64,000 nucleotides of DNA from the NCBI GenBank assembly GCA_007123775.1, contig SLGK01000114.1:28642-92641 (forward strand), read 5' to 3'. The first letter of the stretch is position 1, and each line of letters opens with the position of its first letter. Below are positions 1 to 8,087 of the stretch, in pieces. This stretch comes from Anaerolineae bacterium (lineage in GTDB: Bacteria; Chloroflexota; Anaerolineae; Promineifilales; Promineifilaceae). The position numbers were made by a program, and so were the translations under genes. The notes under the pieces are model-generated. The model was not told where the DNA came from. It did no database searches and saw only the letters and a list, made by a program, of their open reading frames with translations.

Positions 1-160
1 CCGGGCGGATCCAGTCACGGAATTGTGCTGCCACCCAGCGCAACGTAGCTTCGGGGATACGTCTGTTGGGCGGATTACCCAACCAACAATGCCGGCAGCG
101 GTTGGGACAACCGGCCATGTCCAGCGTGACGGCAATCTTGCGTGACTTGAAACTCGGCAT
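1..160 (-). CDS. Radical SAM protein, N-terminal fragment
   Basis: Only the first 53 codons are present; the gene leaves the window at its left edge. The start codon is the ATG at 158-160. After a short hydrophobic strand (KIAVTLDMAG) come Cys18, Cys22 and Cys25 in the context GCPNRCRHCW, the CxxxCxxC triad that binds the [4Fe-4S] cluster and S-adenosylmethionine in the radical SAM superfamily. The substrate and subfamily cannot be read from this piece: accessory domains such as SPASM or B12-binding would lie outside the window. It is transcribed away from the AspRS gene. The superfamily call is firm because of motif and position; nothing more specific is justified. Confidence 0.8.
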   Translation of the reverse strand, partial: MPSFKSRKIAVTLDMAGCPNRCRHCWLGNPPNRRIPEATLRWVAAQFRDWIRP

Positions 161-303
161 GTTATTGTTGGACGGCCGTTTCACTTGAATCTAGCCAGGT
201 CAATGACGGTAATTACCGGCCGTTCCACTATACCGTTAAAAGCATTCTCGACAATTGTCAGCAGTTTGTCAAGAGTCCGTTATGGATCTGTGCCCAATCT
301 CTG

Positions 304-333
304 TTGACAAGCGGTGGGCGTTTTTGCTACTAT
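304..333 (+). promoter_or_regulatory. Sigma-70-type promoter of the T-box/aspS unit
   Basis: TTGACA at 304-309 and TACTAT at 328-333 are separated by 18 bases. Transcription would begin near 340, just before the conserved T-box leader elements and about 310 bases upstream of the AspRS start codon. The -35 matches the consensus fully and the -10 at four of six positions. Confidence 0.7.
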
Positions 334-339
334 GGTCTC

Positions 340-628
340 CAACAATTTGATCATCACAAAGGCAATGAAGGGGACATGCTGTTGGGTCACCTGAACGACT
401 TAGAGAGCTGTGTCATGTCATAGGCTGCAAACACGGCCGTTTAGCCCCCAGAGTGACACCCCAGAGCTGGCCGGTGAACTACTAGTAGCCGGTTTCCGGG
501 CGCGCCCGTTATTGCGCATAGGGTGGTATCCATAAATCACCCGCAAGAGGCCCCTGTGTTGGGGCAAATGGTGGTGGCACCACGAAGGCATAATTGGCCC
601 TCGTCCTCCAAAGGACGGGGGCTTTTTT
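340..628 (+). promoter_or_regulatory. T-box leader with intrinsic terminator
   Basis: GGTGGCACCACG at 573-584 matches the T-box consensus (GGTGGNACCGCG) at all but one position. Its UGGC would pair with a tRNA ending GCCA, as expected for tRNA-Asn or tRNA-Asp (discriminator G73). It is followed by a terminator: stem 597-606/613-622 (GCCCTCGTCC with GGACGGGGGC, one wobble pair) and six T at 623-628. AGAGAG near 400 and GGCTGCAAAC near 423-432 resemble conserved stem I elements. This is a tRNA-sensing riboswitch: uncharged tRNA should favour the antiterminator and allow aspS expression. Both GAC (Asp) and AAC (Asn) triplets occur in stem I, so the specifier codon is not resolved without folding. 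Confidence 0.85.
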
Positions 629-650
629 GTATTAAGGAGGAGAAGCTGTT

Positions 651-1952
651 ATGAAACGTATTCGTACCACAGAAGTAGCTCACCACGTAGGACAACGGGT
701 TTACCTGCAAGGGTGGCTGCAGAATGTGCGCCGTCTGGGGGGTGTTAATTTTGTCCTGCTGCGTGATGGGTGGGGCACAATCCAGGCCGTAACAGAAGCG
801 GCCGTTGATCTGGAGCCGCTGGCCGGGGTAGGCCTGGAGAGCGTCATTGGCTTGACGGGTGTGGTGGTGGCCACTACCCAAACGGCTGCTGGCCTGGAAT
901 TGCACCAGCCCCAGATAGAGGTGATTACGCCCGTAACGGCCGAACTCCCGCTTACTCTGCACAAACCGACCTTAGTTGCCACCCTACCCGTTCTGTTGGA
1001 CCAGGCCGTGTTGGCCAATCGCCACCCGATACGCCGGGCTATTTTTCGCCTGGCCGCGGCCGCTATGGCCGGTTTTCGCCAAGCGCTGCAAGCGCGCCAC
1101 TTCACTGAGATACAGTCGCCCAAGCTGGTGGCCTCGGCCACAGAAGGGGGCGCCAACGTGTTTCGTCTCGATTATTTTGGCGGCGAGGCATTTCTGGCCC
1201 AAAGCCCCCAATTTTACAAGCAGATCATGGTGAGCGTGTTTGAACGTGTTTATGAGGTGGGGCCGGTTTTTCGGGCCGAACCCCACGATACATCGCGCCA
1301 CATCAACGAATACGTCAGCCTGGACGTAGAATTGGGTTTCATTGAAGATCATTTTACGGTCATGGAACTGGTGCAGGTGCTGCTGGCGGCCATAATGAAG
1401 CAGATGGCCCAAACGGCCGTGACTGACCTCCACCTGCTCGACGTCACACTGCCGGTCGTACCCCAACCCATTCCCCACATCCACTTCCGCGAGGCCAAGG
1501 AACTGGTCTGGCAGCAGCATGGGTTAGATGGCCGGGCCGAACCAGACCTGTCGCCCCAAGAGGAGCGCTGGCTGGGTGAATGGGCTAAAGCTGAGCATGG
1601 CAGTGATTTTCTGTTTGTGACCGGCTACCCCATGACCAAACGCCCCTTTTACACCCATCCCGATCCGGCCGATCCCATTTACTCCAACTCTTTCGACCTG
1701 CTTTTTCGCGGATTAGAGTTAATTACCGGTGGGCAGCGGCTCCACCGCTACCAGGATTACCAGGCGGCCCTGACCCAGGCCGGTTTGCCGGAGGCAGCTT
1801 TTAGCCACTACCTGGATGCCTTTCGCTACGGCATGCCGCCACACGGTGGTTTTGCCATTGGCCTGGAACGGCTGCTCATGCAGTTGTTGGGTGTATCCAA
1901 CTTACGCCTAACCACGCTGTTCCCCCGCGACCAAACGCGCCTGGCGCCCTGA
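651..1952 (+). CDS. aspS: Archaeal-type aspartyl-tRNA synthetase, probably non-discriminating
   Basis: A class IIb aminoacyl-tRNA synthetase of 433 residues. It has an N-terminal OB-fold anticodon domain (about 1-105), motif 1 around 145-165, motif 2 around 197-228 with FRAE at 207-210, and motif 3 with GLER at 404-407. The signature blocks TEGGANVF and LAQSPQFYKQ are those of the archaeal/eukaryotic AspRS branch, not AsnRS. Aligned from memory with Thermococcus AspRS, the position that reads anticodon base 36 is Gln24 instead of Trp, and a Pro (Pro113) occupies the Lys85 position. Both changes are linked to non-discriminating enzymes that also charge tRNA-Asn, which then needs GatCAB (inference). 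AAGGAGGAG precedes the ATG. The T-box upstream controls it. Confidence 0.88.
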   Translation: MKRIRTTEVAHHVGQRVYLQGWLQNVRRLGGVNFVLLRDGWGTIQAVTEAAVDLEPLAGVGLESVIGLTGVVVATTQTAAGLELHQPQIEVITPVTAELPLTLHKPTLVATLPVLLDQAVLANRHPIRRAIFRLAAAAMAGFRQALQARHFTEIQSPKLVASATEGGANVFRLDYFGGEAFLAQSPQFYKQIMVSVFERVYEVGPVFRAEPHDTSRHINEYVSLDVELGFIEDHFTVMELVQVLLAAIMKQMAQTAVTDLHLLDVTLPVVPQPIPHIHFREAKELVWQQHGLDGRAEPDLSPQEERWLGEWAKAEHGSDFLFVTGYPMTKRPFYTHPDPADPIYSNSFDLLFRGLELITGGQRLHRYQDYQAALTQAGLPEAAFSHYLDAFRYGMPPHGGFAIGLERLLMQLLGVSNLRLTTLFPRDQTRLAP

Positions 1953-1970
1953 TTTTCTTGGGATTGAACC

Positions 1971-1994
1971 GCTGCCTAAACTATCTTAGGCAGC
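1971..1994. terminator. Hairpin between convergent genes
   Basis: GCTGCCTAA (1971-1979) and TTAGGCAGC (1986-1994) form a perfect 9-bp stem with a 6-base loop, between the end of aspS and the end of the convergent gene at 2103. There is no T-run on either strand, so it is at best a factor-assisted or bidirectional terminator or a protective 3' hairpin. Confidence 0.45.
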
Positions 1995-2102
1995 ATACTC
2001 GTCATAAATGGAAATGACGGATGACCGAGGATGGAACATGTAGAATGCCCTTCCGTTTCTTCGACACGCGCAGTGCAAGCTTTCGGTCCTTTGTCCTCCG
2101 TC

Positions 2103-2726
2103 CTATTCACGAGTGAGCGCCTCACGGCCGTACCATAGATAGGCGACCAGGAACATGGCGCGTTGCAGCAGGCCAATGATGTCTGGTTGGGTGGCCATGA
2201 GGAGGGGCAGGAAGGTGGCAGCGGCCACGGCCGTTACGTCCAGCAGCCGCCCCATTTTATCACCTTTCTCACGCTGCAAGAAACGGACCACCACGCCAAA
2301 GGCAAAGGCAAAGCCCAGCACCGTGGCCGTCAAGGAGTGGAGAAAATTCTCCACGGGGTCAAAGGGAACGCCGGCCAGCCAGGGTGAGTGGGAGAAAGCG
2401 GCCGTGCCCACCATGCAGACGCCAAAAGCGAGGTGAAACCAAACGGCCGCGCGGGCCCAAACGGCCGTTTTGAAAGAAGCCAACCAGATAACGGTCAGGC
2501 CAAACAAGATAAACCCCAGGCGGGCCAGCCAGGCCCCCTCCAGCGCCTGCGCCGCCGATTCGCTGGTGGTGTGGGTTAACCAGGAGTAGCCGGGCGGCAT
2601 GAGCAGCGGCGCGGCCAGCAGCGCCACCGCCGAGAGCAGCAACAGACCGGAAATGCCCCATTTTGTCACCACCGGATGGCCTGTTTCAGCGGACGCAAGA
2701 AGCGTTGTCATCAAAGACGTTCTCAT
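2103..2726 (-). CDS. DUF998-like membrane protein
   Basis: A 207-residue integral membrane protein with about six hydrophobic segments (roughly 22-45, 68-85, 92-110, 125-150, 160-180, 185-203). The arrangement of a long first loop, a HSP motif near the centre and a conserved helix ending in a basic RFLQREKG loop resembles the DUF998 family, whose function is unknown. It is the last gene of a minus-strand run starting near 7.2 kb and converges on aspS. No enzymatic motif is visible. The family call is from general resemblance only. Confidence 0.55.
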   Translation of the reverse strand: MRTSLMTTLLASAETGHPVVTKWGISGLLLLSAVALLAAPLLMPPGYSWLTHTTSESAAQALEGAWLARLGFILFGLTVIWLASFKTAVWARAAVWFHLAFGVCMVGTAAFSHSPWLAGVPFDPVENFLHSLTATVLGFAFAFGVVVRFLQREKGDKMGRLLDVTAVAAATFLPLLMATQPDIIGLLQRAMFLVAYLWYGREALTRE

Positions 2727-2768
2727 AGTTGCCCAGACCTATTTACTGTGGTTTGCCATCAGGTGTGG

Positions 2769-3497
2769 CTAAAATCCTTGCCAACCTGGCTGTTCATATT
2801 CCCAGAACAACATCTCGGCCCCCTTTACAAAGCCCAAGGAATGAGCCAGGGCATACGAAGCGGCATTCGTTAGCCTGTCTGGGATGAAAACCGGGAGTTG
2901 CTCCTGGGCCAATATTTCAGTGACGGCCGTGGCTACAACGGCCGTACCCATACCTTTACGCCGGTAGGCCGATCCTACGCCCACGGCAATTTCACGTAGT
3001 ATACCCTTTTTCTTGATGCCGGCATGGGCCACAATTTGTTCTGCCTGGTTACGGACAACAAAAACCGGGCCATCAAACGCCTTCAGGATCGCCTCGCCCG
3101 CTATGCCGGGCCTCAGTTTTTCAACCGGATATGGTCGCATATGGGCTGATCTAAAAACAGGCGGTAGTTCTTGTGCGGGAAAGTAAAGAATCTCTCGTTG
3201 CTGCCACCCTTCGGCGTTGATGAGCTGGCGTGCCTTGCCCGCCATTGCCGGACTGAGCAGGCTTTCGTTTTTAAGGGACTCGACGAGCGTTTGGGCCACG
3301 GCCGTGTACCGTGGCGCTACCGAACAGATGACGGCCGGCCCCATAGAAAGCAACCAGAGGGTTATGACCCAATTAGCCCATTCGGGCAGCTCGCGTTTAC
3401 CGGTTTCGACGAACGTCAGGCCAGGCGATTCAAATGCGGCCACGGGCGCATCCAGCAGGTGGGCATAACCCTGCTTCAATTTCTGGATAGGTTCCAT
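2769..3497 (-). CDS. GNAT-family N-acetyltransferase
   Basis: A 242-residue protein. The C-terminal half (about 130-235) is a GNAT acetyl-CoA-dependent acyltransferase fold. Motif A reads AVGVGSAYRRKGMGTAVV, including the R/Q-x-x-G-x-G/A pyrophosphate loop, followed by the typical SLGFVKGAEM strand near the end. The N-terminal 120 residues are an extra region, as in GNATs that carry a substrate-recognition domain. The ATG at 3497 fits better than the GTG at 3515, because the upstream small gene stops at 3503. The acyl acceptor cannot be predicted. Confidence 0.75.
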   Translation of the reverse strand: MEPIQKLKQGYAHLLDAPVAAFESPGLTFVETGKRELPEWANWVITLWLLSMGPAVICSVAPRYTAVAQTLVESLKNESLLSPAMAGKARQLINAEGWQQREILYFPAQELPPVFRSAHMRPYPVEKLRPGIAGEAILKAFDGPVFVVRNQAEQIVAHAGIKKKGILREIAVGVGSAYRRKGMGTAVVATAVTEILAQEQLPVFIPDRLTNAASYALAHSLGFVKGAEMLFWEYEQPGWQGF

Positions 3498-3502
3498 CTT
3501 GC

Positions 3503-3712
3503 TTACAAGCGCCACTCAAAACGGCTAAGCCCCAGCGCCTTATACCTCAATCTTGATCGGCAACAAGTGCCTGTGTCGAGGTCATAGATGAAGAACTGTT
3601 CATCTTTGACAATGGCTACCGGGAACAGTTTTTCCAGGAAGGGGTGAATGTCCCGGATGGTTTGCTGTACGGTAAAGATTTGTTGAAGCTGCGGTATGTA
3701 CTTTGTCGTCAT
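3503..3712 (-). CDS. Small hypothetical protein
   Basis: A 69-residue protein with no family I recognise. It reads like a folded soluble protein (alternating hydrophobic and charged residues, FLEKLFPVAIVKDEQFFIYD) rather than a shadow frame. It has AGGA 10 bases before its ATG and fits tightly between the methyltransferase and the GNAT gene with 5 bases before the GNAT start. The C-terminal 25 residues are rich in Arg, Cys and Leu and look less coding-like, so it may be a decayed or truncated gene. Confidence 0.45.
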   Translation of the reverse strand: MTTKYIPQLQQIFTVQQTIRDIHPFLEKLFPVAIVKDEQFFIYDLDTGTCCRSRLRYKALGLSRFEWRL

Positions 3713-3733
3713 ATATGTAATCCTGCGACAAGA

Positions 3734-4561
3734 TCAGTTTGCGGGCCGCAACCGGCCGGCCAACACCGGCGGTATTTGCCAGAGGCTCGACCAGCTTAAC
3801 GGCCGTTGCGGATCAGCGTCTTCCGGTGCAAAAGCTGGCTCCTCCAGGGCGTCCAAAACCAGGCCAGCAGCAAAGGCTTCACCGAGAAGTTGGTATAACG
3901 GGCGGTGATAATAAACGTGCGGTGTTGGTTCACCAACCGCGCCACCCGCTTTGACCGGCGGTATAGATAGGTAGGCGCTGATCTTCACGGCCGTGGTCGT
4001 CACCAACTGTCCACCCTGATCGGCCATCTCGGCCACAAACACGTGGTTGGCGTTAAAGGCCGGGTGAGTAGTGGCAAAGACGAAACGGCCGTTCTCGACC
4101 AACAAACGACGAGCGGCACGATAAAGGGGGGCGATGACGGGCATATCCATCAGGGCCATCGTGCAGACGACGGCCGCAAATTGCCCCTCTCCCAGGGCCG
4201 CCAGCGCCTCTTCATCGGTCGCATCCACCACGCTATACTGGATCGGTTCGCCGGCTGGCTGGCCCCGCTGCTGCGCTTTTTCGATCAAGGCCGGGCTAAA
4301 GTCAACGGCCGTGACCCGCCCGCCCAACGCCGCCAGCCGTCGGGCCATGACCCCATTGCCGCAGGCGATATCCAACACGCGCTCGCCCGGCCGCAACTCA
4401 AGCAGCCGCTCCACGGCCGGGGCAACCAGGCGGCGATGGAACCGGTTGCCTTCGTCGCCGTGTAGCGCGTCCCAGAAAGCTGCCTTTTGCTCCCACAATT
4501 CCCGCCCTTCTTCCTTCTGCCTTCTTACTTCTGCCTTTGTGTAAAAGTTTGATCCGTTCAT
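3734..4561 (-). CDS. Class I SAM-dependent methyltransferase
   Basis: A 275-residue protein with a Rossmann-type methyltransferase fold. Motif I VLDIACGNG is at 62-70, the acidic end of strand 2 is in TAVDFSPALIEKA, and the post-motif segment is VVCTMALMDMP. This is the UbiE/Methyltransf_11/25 pattern that transfers a methyl group from S-adenosylmethionine to a small molecule. The N-terminus (about 1-40) is a charged, Lys/Glu/Arg-rich helix. The gene lies in a minus-strand run with a CPBP protease upstream. The substrate is unknown. Confidence 0.82.
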   Translation of the reverse strand: MNGSNFYTKAEVRRQKEEGRELWEQKAAFWDALHGDEGNRFHRRLVAPAVERLLELRPGERVLDIACGNGVMARRLAALGGRVTAVDFSPALIEKAQQRGQPAGEPIQYSVVDATDEEALAALGEGQFAAVVCTMALMDMPVIAPLYRAARRLLVENGRFVFATTHPAFNANHVFVAEMADQGGQLVTTTAVKISAYLSIPPVKAGGAVGEPTPHVYYHRPLYQLLGEAFAAGLVLDALEEPAFAPEDADPQRPLSWSSLWQIPPVLAGRLRPAN

Positions 4562-4576
4562 CTTGTGAATCCCCGT

Positions 4577-5278
4577 TCACCCAGCCAACAATGGTATGGC
4601 GTTAAACAGGATGTGAATGAAAACGGGCAGGTAAAGGGATTTGGTGCGCTCGTACAGGTAGCTCATGGCCACGCCAAAGATGAAGGCGAAAAGGACCCAG
4701 GCGATGGCCGCTATCCAGGGATAATCGGGCCACAGCAGGGTTAACTGGACGGCGTGGCGCACGGCAAAAAAAACGGCCGATACCAGCATGGCCACCCGAA
4801 AACCGCGCAACGGCCGTAAGGCTCCCTGCACATACCCCCGGTAAAACAACTCCTCGCCCACGCCCGCCCACAGAAAAATGAAGAGCAGGTAGGCGCTCTG
4901 GATGGCGGCCGGCGAGCTGTTGAGGCGGGTCGCGGCCGCTTCCCACATTGCCGGCAGGGCCGCGCCAATGTCATAAAAGGCATTGCCCAGCACGTCGCCA
5001 AACAGGAGCGGCACCAGCCCCACAAAAATGATGGCCCCGACCAGTTGGAACAAAACGGCGGCTGCAATCCCGGCCGGCCAATGCCACCATTTCACGGCCC
5101 GGATAGCGCCAAAGCGGTAGCTGCCCAGCCAGAGCGGGAGAGCCAGGGCCAGCAGGGCGTAAACAACGTAAAACGGTGCCCAGGGCAGCAGGCTGTTTTC
5201 CAATAAGGCGATCAGGGTGAGGCTAACGGCCGTAATCCACACCCCCCTTTCCGACAAAAACCACTCTTTCCACAGCAT
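4577..5278 (-). CDS. CPBP-family intramembrane protease
   Basis: A 233-residue membrane protein with about seven hydrophobic segments. The first signature is GVGEELFYRGYVQ (Glu142-Glu143, Arg147), and the second is the Phe/His/Asn-containing helices ending HILFNA. These match CPBP (Abi/CAAX-like) intramembrane glutamic endopeptidases. In other bacteria this family serves in bacteriocin self-immunity, prenyl-protein processing or regulated proteolysis; the role here is open. The start at 5278 was chosen because AGGAGGG lies 5 bases upstream; a longer in-frame start at 5299 lacks this. Confidence 0.85.
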   Translation of the reverse strand: MLWKEWFLSERGVWITAVSLTLIALLENSLLPWAPFYVVYALLALALPLWLGSYRFGAIRAVKWWHWPAGIAAAVLFQLVGAIIFVGLVPLLFGDVLGNAFYDIGAALPAMWEAAATRLNSSPAAIQSAYLLFIFLWAGVGEELFYRGYVQGALRPLRGFRVAMLVSAVFFAVRHAVQLTLLWPDYPWIAAIAWVLFAFIFGVAMSYLYERTKSLYLPVFIHILFNAIPLLAG

Positions 5279-5300
5279 GATTACCCTCCTACAGGTCAAA

Positions 5301-6101
5301 CTACACCGTCAAATGTTTGACGTAGACAATTTCCGGGTCGCCCGGATCCAGGTTGTAGATGATGCCTGAACGCTCATAGCCCAGCTTCTCCAGCACGTGC
5401 TGCATGTGGCCGTTGGACTCGTTGGTGGAGGTGAAAAATGTGTCTGAGCGGGATTGGGTTTCCATGAAGCGGATGAGCTGTGGCCCCAGGCCCTGGCCCC
5501 GCTGCTCAGCGGCAACGTAGACCATCTCCAGGAAGGAACGGCCGAAAAACTCATGCCCCATCACGCCATAACCACACACTCGCCCGGCCGGCACCATGAC
5601 CCAGGCGCGTCCCTCCCTCACCGACCGGGTAATAAAGGCGCGGCGTTCGGCGTCGGAGCGGGCAATGTGGTCTAATTGGTAAAGAGAGGGTAGGTCAACG
5701 GCCGTTGCCGGGCGAATGGGCATTGGGTCCGGCGACGCTTCTTTTTCCTCCTGATACACCTTGTCATTTACCGACGGGGCGCGAATCATCAGCGTCTCTA
5801 CCGGCGGCCGGACTTCCACAATGGCGTGATACTGCTCGGCCGGAAAGCAACAAAATTCACGCGGGCCAATGGTGAAGCGACGGCCGTCTACCTCAACCAC
5901 CAGGCTGCCGCGCAGAACGATAAAACATTCGTCGCTGTGCAGATGTTTATGCGGTCGTTCGCCGTCGCCGACCCAGCTCTCGCCGGTGTGGTTGTACCAG
6001 ATTTGCAGTTGGCTTGATGGGAAACCAACCTCATTCGGTGGCGTATGGCCGGCGAGCAAAGTGGAGTATGGCGGCAGTTGGCGGTGGTGAAATTGGGTCA
6101 T
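5301..6101 (-). CDS. Cupin-GNAT fusion protein
   Basis: A 266-residue two-domain protein. Residues about 20-112 form a cupin barrel with HKHLHSDE and GPREFCCFPAEQYH as its two metal-binding motifs. Residues about 128-262 form a GNAT acetyltransferase with motif A VYVAAEQRGQGLGPQLI. Cupins often act as small-molecule isomerases, oxygenases or binding domains, and GNATs as acetyl-CoA-dependent acyltransferases, so the fusion may link sensing or conversion of a ligand to its acetylation (inference). The start overlaps the stop of the isochorismatase-like gene (ATGA at 6098-6101), implying translational coupling. Confidence 0.82.
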   Translation of the reverse strand: MTQFHHRQLPPYSTLLAGHTPPNEVGFPSSQLQIWYNHTGESWVGDGERPHKHLHSDECFIVLRGSLVVEVDGRRFTIGPREFCCFPAEQYHAIVEVRPPVETLMIRAPSVNDKVYQEEKEASPDPMPIRPATAVDLPSLYQLDHIARSDAERRAFITRSVREGRAWVMVPAGRVCGYGVMGHEFFGRSFLEMVYVAAEQRGQGLGPQLIRFMETQSRSDTFFTSTNESNGHMQHVLEKLGYERSGIIYNLDPGDPEIVYVKHLTV

Positions 6102-6766
6102 GCCTGTGCTTCCTTTGCCAGGCGCAAGCCATCAACAAACGATTGGGCGCTGGCCACGGTGCCGAAAATACCATTTTCAACTTTGACCGACTCGATGGCC
6201 CAGCGGTGCAAACCATCATTGACTGCGCCGCAGCCATCGGCCAGGAGTAAACACTCGTAACCCAGATCAACGGCCGTGCGCAGCGTCGAATGTACACAAA
6301 CATCAATCGTATTGCCACACAAGGCCAGGTGGGTAATTGGCTTGTGCCGTAAAACGCGGTCCAGTTCGCCGGAGATGAAGGCACTGCACGTTGACTTTTC
6401 AATGATGGTCTCACCTGCCTGGGGCAGCAGTTCCGGCACAATTTGCCAGCCGGGTTCACCGGGAGCGGCCGTTTTCGGGCCGGGCGAATGGCTCGCTTCA
6501 ACACGGCCGTGACGAGTATACAGCACGTGCAGGCCGTGGACGCGGGCAGCCGCCAATACCTGCCGGATAGGCCGGATCGGCGCTCGCAGTCGTTTGGTAT
6601 CATAACCGGCCTGCGCGATGTAATAGCCGGGCGAGCAATAATCATGCTGCATGTCCACCACCAGAACAGCGCAGGCTGCGGCCGGCGTCCGGCCATTATG
6701 CGGCCAGGGGTGGGGATCGCCCTGAACCTGGAAATACATCTCATTCTTATCGTATGAATGGCCCAT
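6098..6766 (-). CDS. Isochorismatase-family cysteine hydrolase
   Basis: A 222-residue alpha/beta hydrolase of the isochorismatase/nicotinamidase family. The Asp-Lys-Cys triad is visible: Asp38 in VVDMQHDY, Lys124 in IIEKSTCSAF and Cys157 in CGNTIDVCVHSTLR. Members cleave amides or vinyl ethers such as nicotinamide, N-carbamoyl compounds, ureidoacrylate or isochorismate; the substrate here is unknown. The ATG at 6766 has AGGAG 9 bases upstream, so I prefer it to a longer frame starting at 6853 that would run into the Nudix gene. It is coupled to the cupin-GNAT gene downstream. Confidence 0.85.
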   Translation of the reverse strand: MGHSYDKNEMYFQVQGDPHPWPHNGRTPAAACAVLVVDMQHDYCSPGYYIAQAGYDTKRLRAPIRPIRQVLAAARVHGLHVLYTRHGRVEASHSPGPKTAAPGEPGWQIVPELLPQAGETIIEKSTCSAFISGELDRVLRHKPITHLALCGNTIDVCVHSTLRTAVDLGYECLLLADGCGAVNDGLHRWAIESVKVENGIFGTVASAQSFVDGLRLAKEAQA

Positions 6767-6776
6767 CGTCACGCTC

Positions 6777-7214
6777 CTATATATCCTGAATACGTTCGGT
6801 ATGCGGTTCGATAACATCCATGTTTGCAATTTCCGCTCGATCAAAATAGCCATAGGCGGTCGTCTCGTTGCTGAGTTGCAGTTCTCCCCCTACCTGCACT
6901 ACCTCAAAGTTGAGGGAAACGAGATGGTAACGATTGCCGTCGGCATATTCAAGAAGCCGGTGCGGACTGCTGTATACGCCTAAAAGGCGCACCACTTGAA
7001 CACGCAGACCGGTTTCTTCCCACATCTCCCGTATGCAAGTTTCGGCCACGCTTTCACCGGCCTCAACCTGGCCGCCGGGCAAACACCAGCGCTGGTTATC
7101 GGCGCGGCGGGTGAGCAAAACTTTGGCCCCCTGCTCATCAAACAAAGTGGCCGAACAGCCCAATAAGAGCCGTCCGTTACGGCCGATGCGGTCGCCTTCA
7201 TAGTAGCGTGCCAA
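6777..7214 (-). CDS. Nudix hydrolase
   Basis: A 145-residue protein with a complete Nudix box at 48-70 (G-x5-E-x7-REMWEETGL), the metal-binding site for hydrolysis of nucleoside diphosphate derivatives. LPGGQVEAGES precedes it in the usual way. It is of ordinary length for a small single-domain Nudix enzyme; the substrate is not predictable. It begins at a TTG (7214) and is the first gene of the minus-strand run; a palindromic repeat sits immediately upstream. Confidence 0.85.
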   Translation of the reverse strand: MARYYEGDRIGRNGRLLLGCSATLFDEQGAKVLLTRRADNQRWCLPGGQVEAGESVAETCIREMWEETGLRVQVVRLLGVYSSPHRLLEYADGNRYHLVSLNFEVVQVGGELQLSNETTAYGYFDRAEIANMDVIEPHTERIQDI

Positions 7215-7218
7215 TTTA

Positions 7219-7280
7219 GTACCCTCCGTAAAGCGGGCATCCCTGCCCGCTGCGTGCCCGGACAGGGATGTCCAGGGTAC
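7219..7280. repeat. Nested palindromic (REP-like) element
   Basis: Outer arms GTACCCT (7219-7225) and AGGGTAC (7274-7280) enclose a hairpin AGCGGGCA (7232-7239)/TGCCCGCT (7244-7251). It lies 5 bases upstream of the Nudix start, so it would also form a structure in that leader RNA. No second copy is in the window. Confidence 0.6.
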
Positions 7281-7471
7281 GATTCTATTAGCGGGCCAAT
7301 CCTACCGCATAAACCGGTGTTTGACGATAGGCGTCACTTCGTTTATGAAAAGAAGCGGATGAAAAACCTGGCAAACGGCTGTTGCCATACGGCCGTTCCC
7401 CATCTATACTTTCTTTACCTTGCTTATTGACAGGCAGACACAGCTGTTTCTGCTACGGCCGTTTTTCCATA

Positions 7472-7560
7472 ATCAGTAGATCGAAGTGGAGCGCGGACAG
7501 CCCTGTCCGCCACTTGCGGGCAAAGCTGCCCTCGCTCCGAAGTTGTTTCGATCTACTGAT
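7472..7560. repeat. Palindromic repeat, family A, copy 1
   Basis: Left arm ATCAGTAGATCGAA (7472-7485) and right arm TTCGATCTACTGAT (7547-7560) are perfect inverted repeats. The interior holds another hairpin, GCGGACAG/TGTCCGC. The same 14-base arms recur at 18025-18089 with an unrelated interior, which marks a dispersed REP/MITE-like element. Confidence 0.75.
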
Positions 7561-7623
7561 AATCCACCATGCAACCTGGAATAATCGTGAAAGACCAAAC
7601 TTTTATGCACGAGGAGAACTGAA

Positions 7624-7994
7624 TTGAAGCCAACTTACCCGTTCCTGACCCCATCCCAACGCACCTGGCTCATCGCCCTGATTGTCCTCTGGGCCATTTT
7701 TCTCTTCGGCGGCTTCCTTTTTGGCTCACCCAATCAAAGTTACAGGCATCGTATGCCCTCCTGCTGGCGGGCACGGCCGGTTTGGGGTCGGCGCTGGCCT
7801 GGCAAGACCGGCGTTTCGTACTGCTGGCGTTGGGAGGGGCGTTATTTTTGCTGAGCGACTTGATTCTTGCCGGAGATATGTTTGGCGACCTTTTCTTTCC
7901 CCTGATTGGAGACGTTGTCTGGCTGACCTATGGGCCGGGGCAGATGCTCATCGTTTATTCGATAGGGGCAGCCTGGCAAAAAGCGACGTCTTAG
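7624..7994 (+). pseudogene. Frameshifted YhhN/lysoplasmalogenase-like remnant
   Basis: A TTG at 7624 with GAGGAG upstream opens a frame whose first 36 codons encode a membrane segment (LIALIVLWAIFLFGGFLF). Coding quality then moves to a different frame (about 7722-7994) that reads LQASYALLLAGTAGLGSAL, a segment ending ALFLLSDLILAG, and WLTYGPGQMLIVYSIGA. The latter blocks resemble the last helices of YhhN/TMEM86 lysoplasmalogenases (GALLFxxSD and YxxGQxLI). The combined product would be about 120 residues against about 200 for the family, so a frameshift and an internal deletion are both likely. It is on the opposite strand to its neighbours. Confidence 0.5.
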
Positions 7995-8087
7995 CCATCT
8001 CGACTACAAGAGGCTGCCTGCTGGTGGGTTGTGTCAGCGCTGTGCAAAATGACACGGTCGGGCTTTTGACCGCCTACTTACGGCAGG

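Noticed and set aside
651..1952. Annotation as asparaginyl-tRNA synthetase (AsnS)
   Set aside because: The TEGGANVF and LAQSPQFYKQ blocks belong to the archaeal-type AspRS branch; AsnRS has different wording at these places. Dual specificity is possible, but the fold is AspRS.
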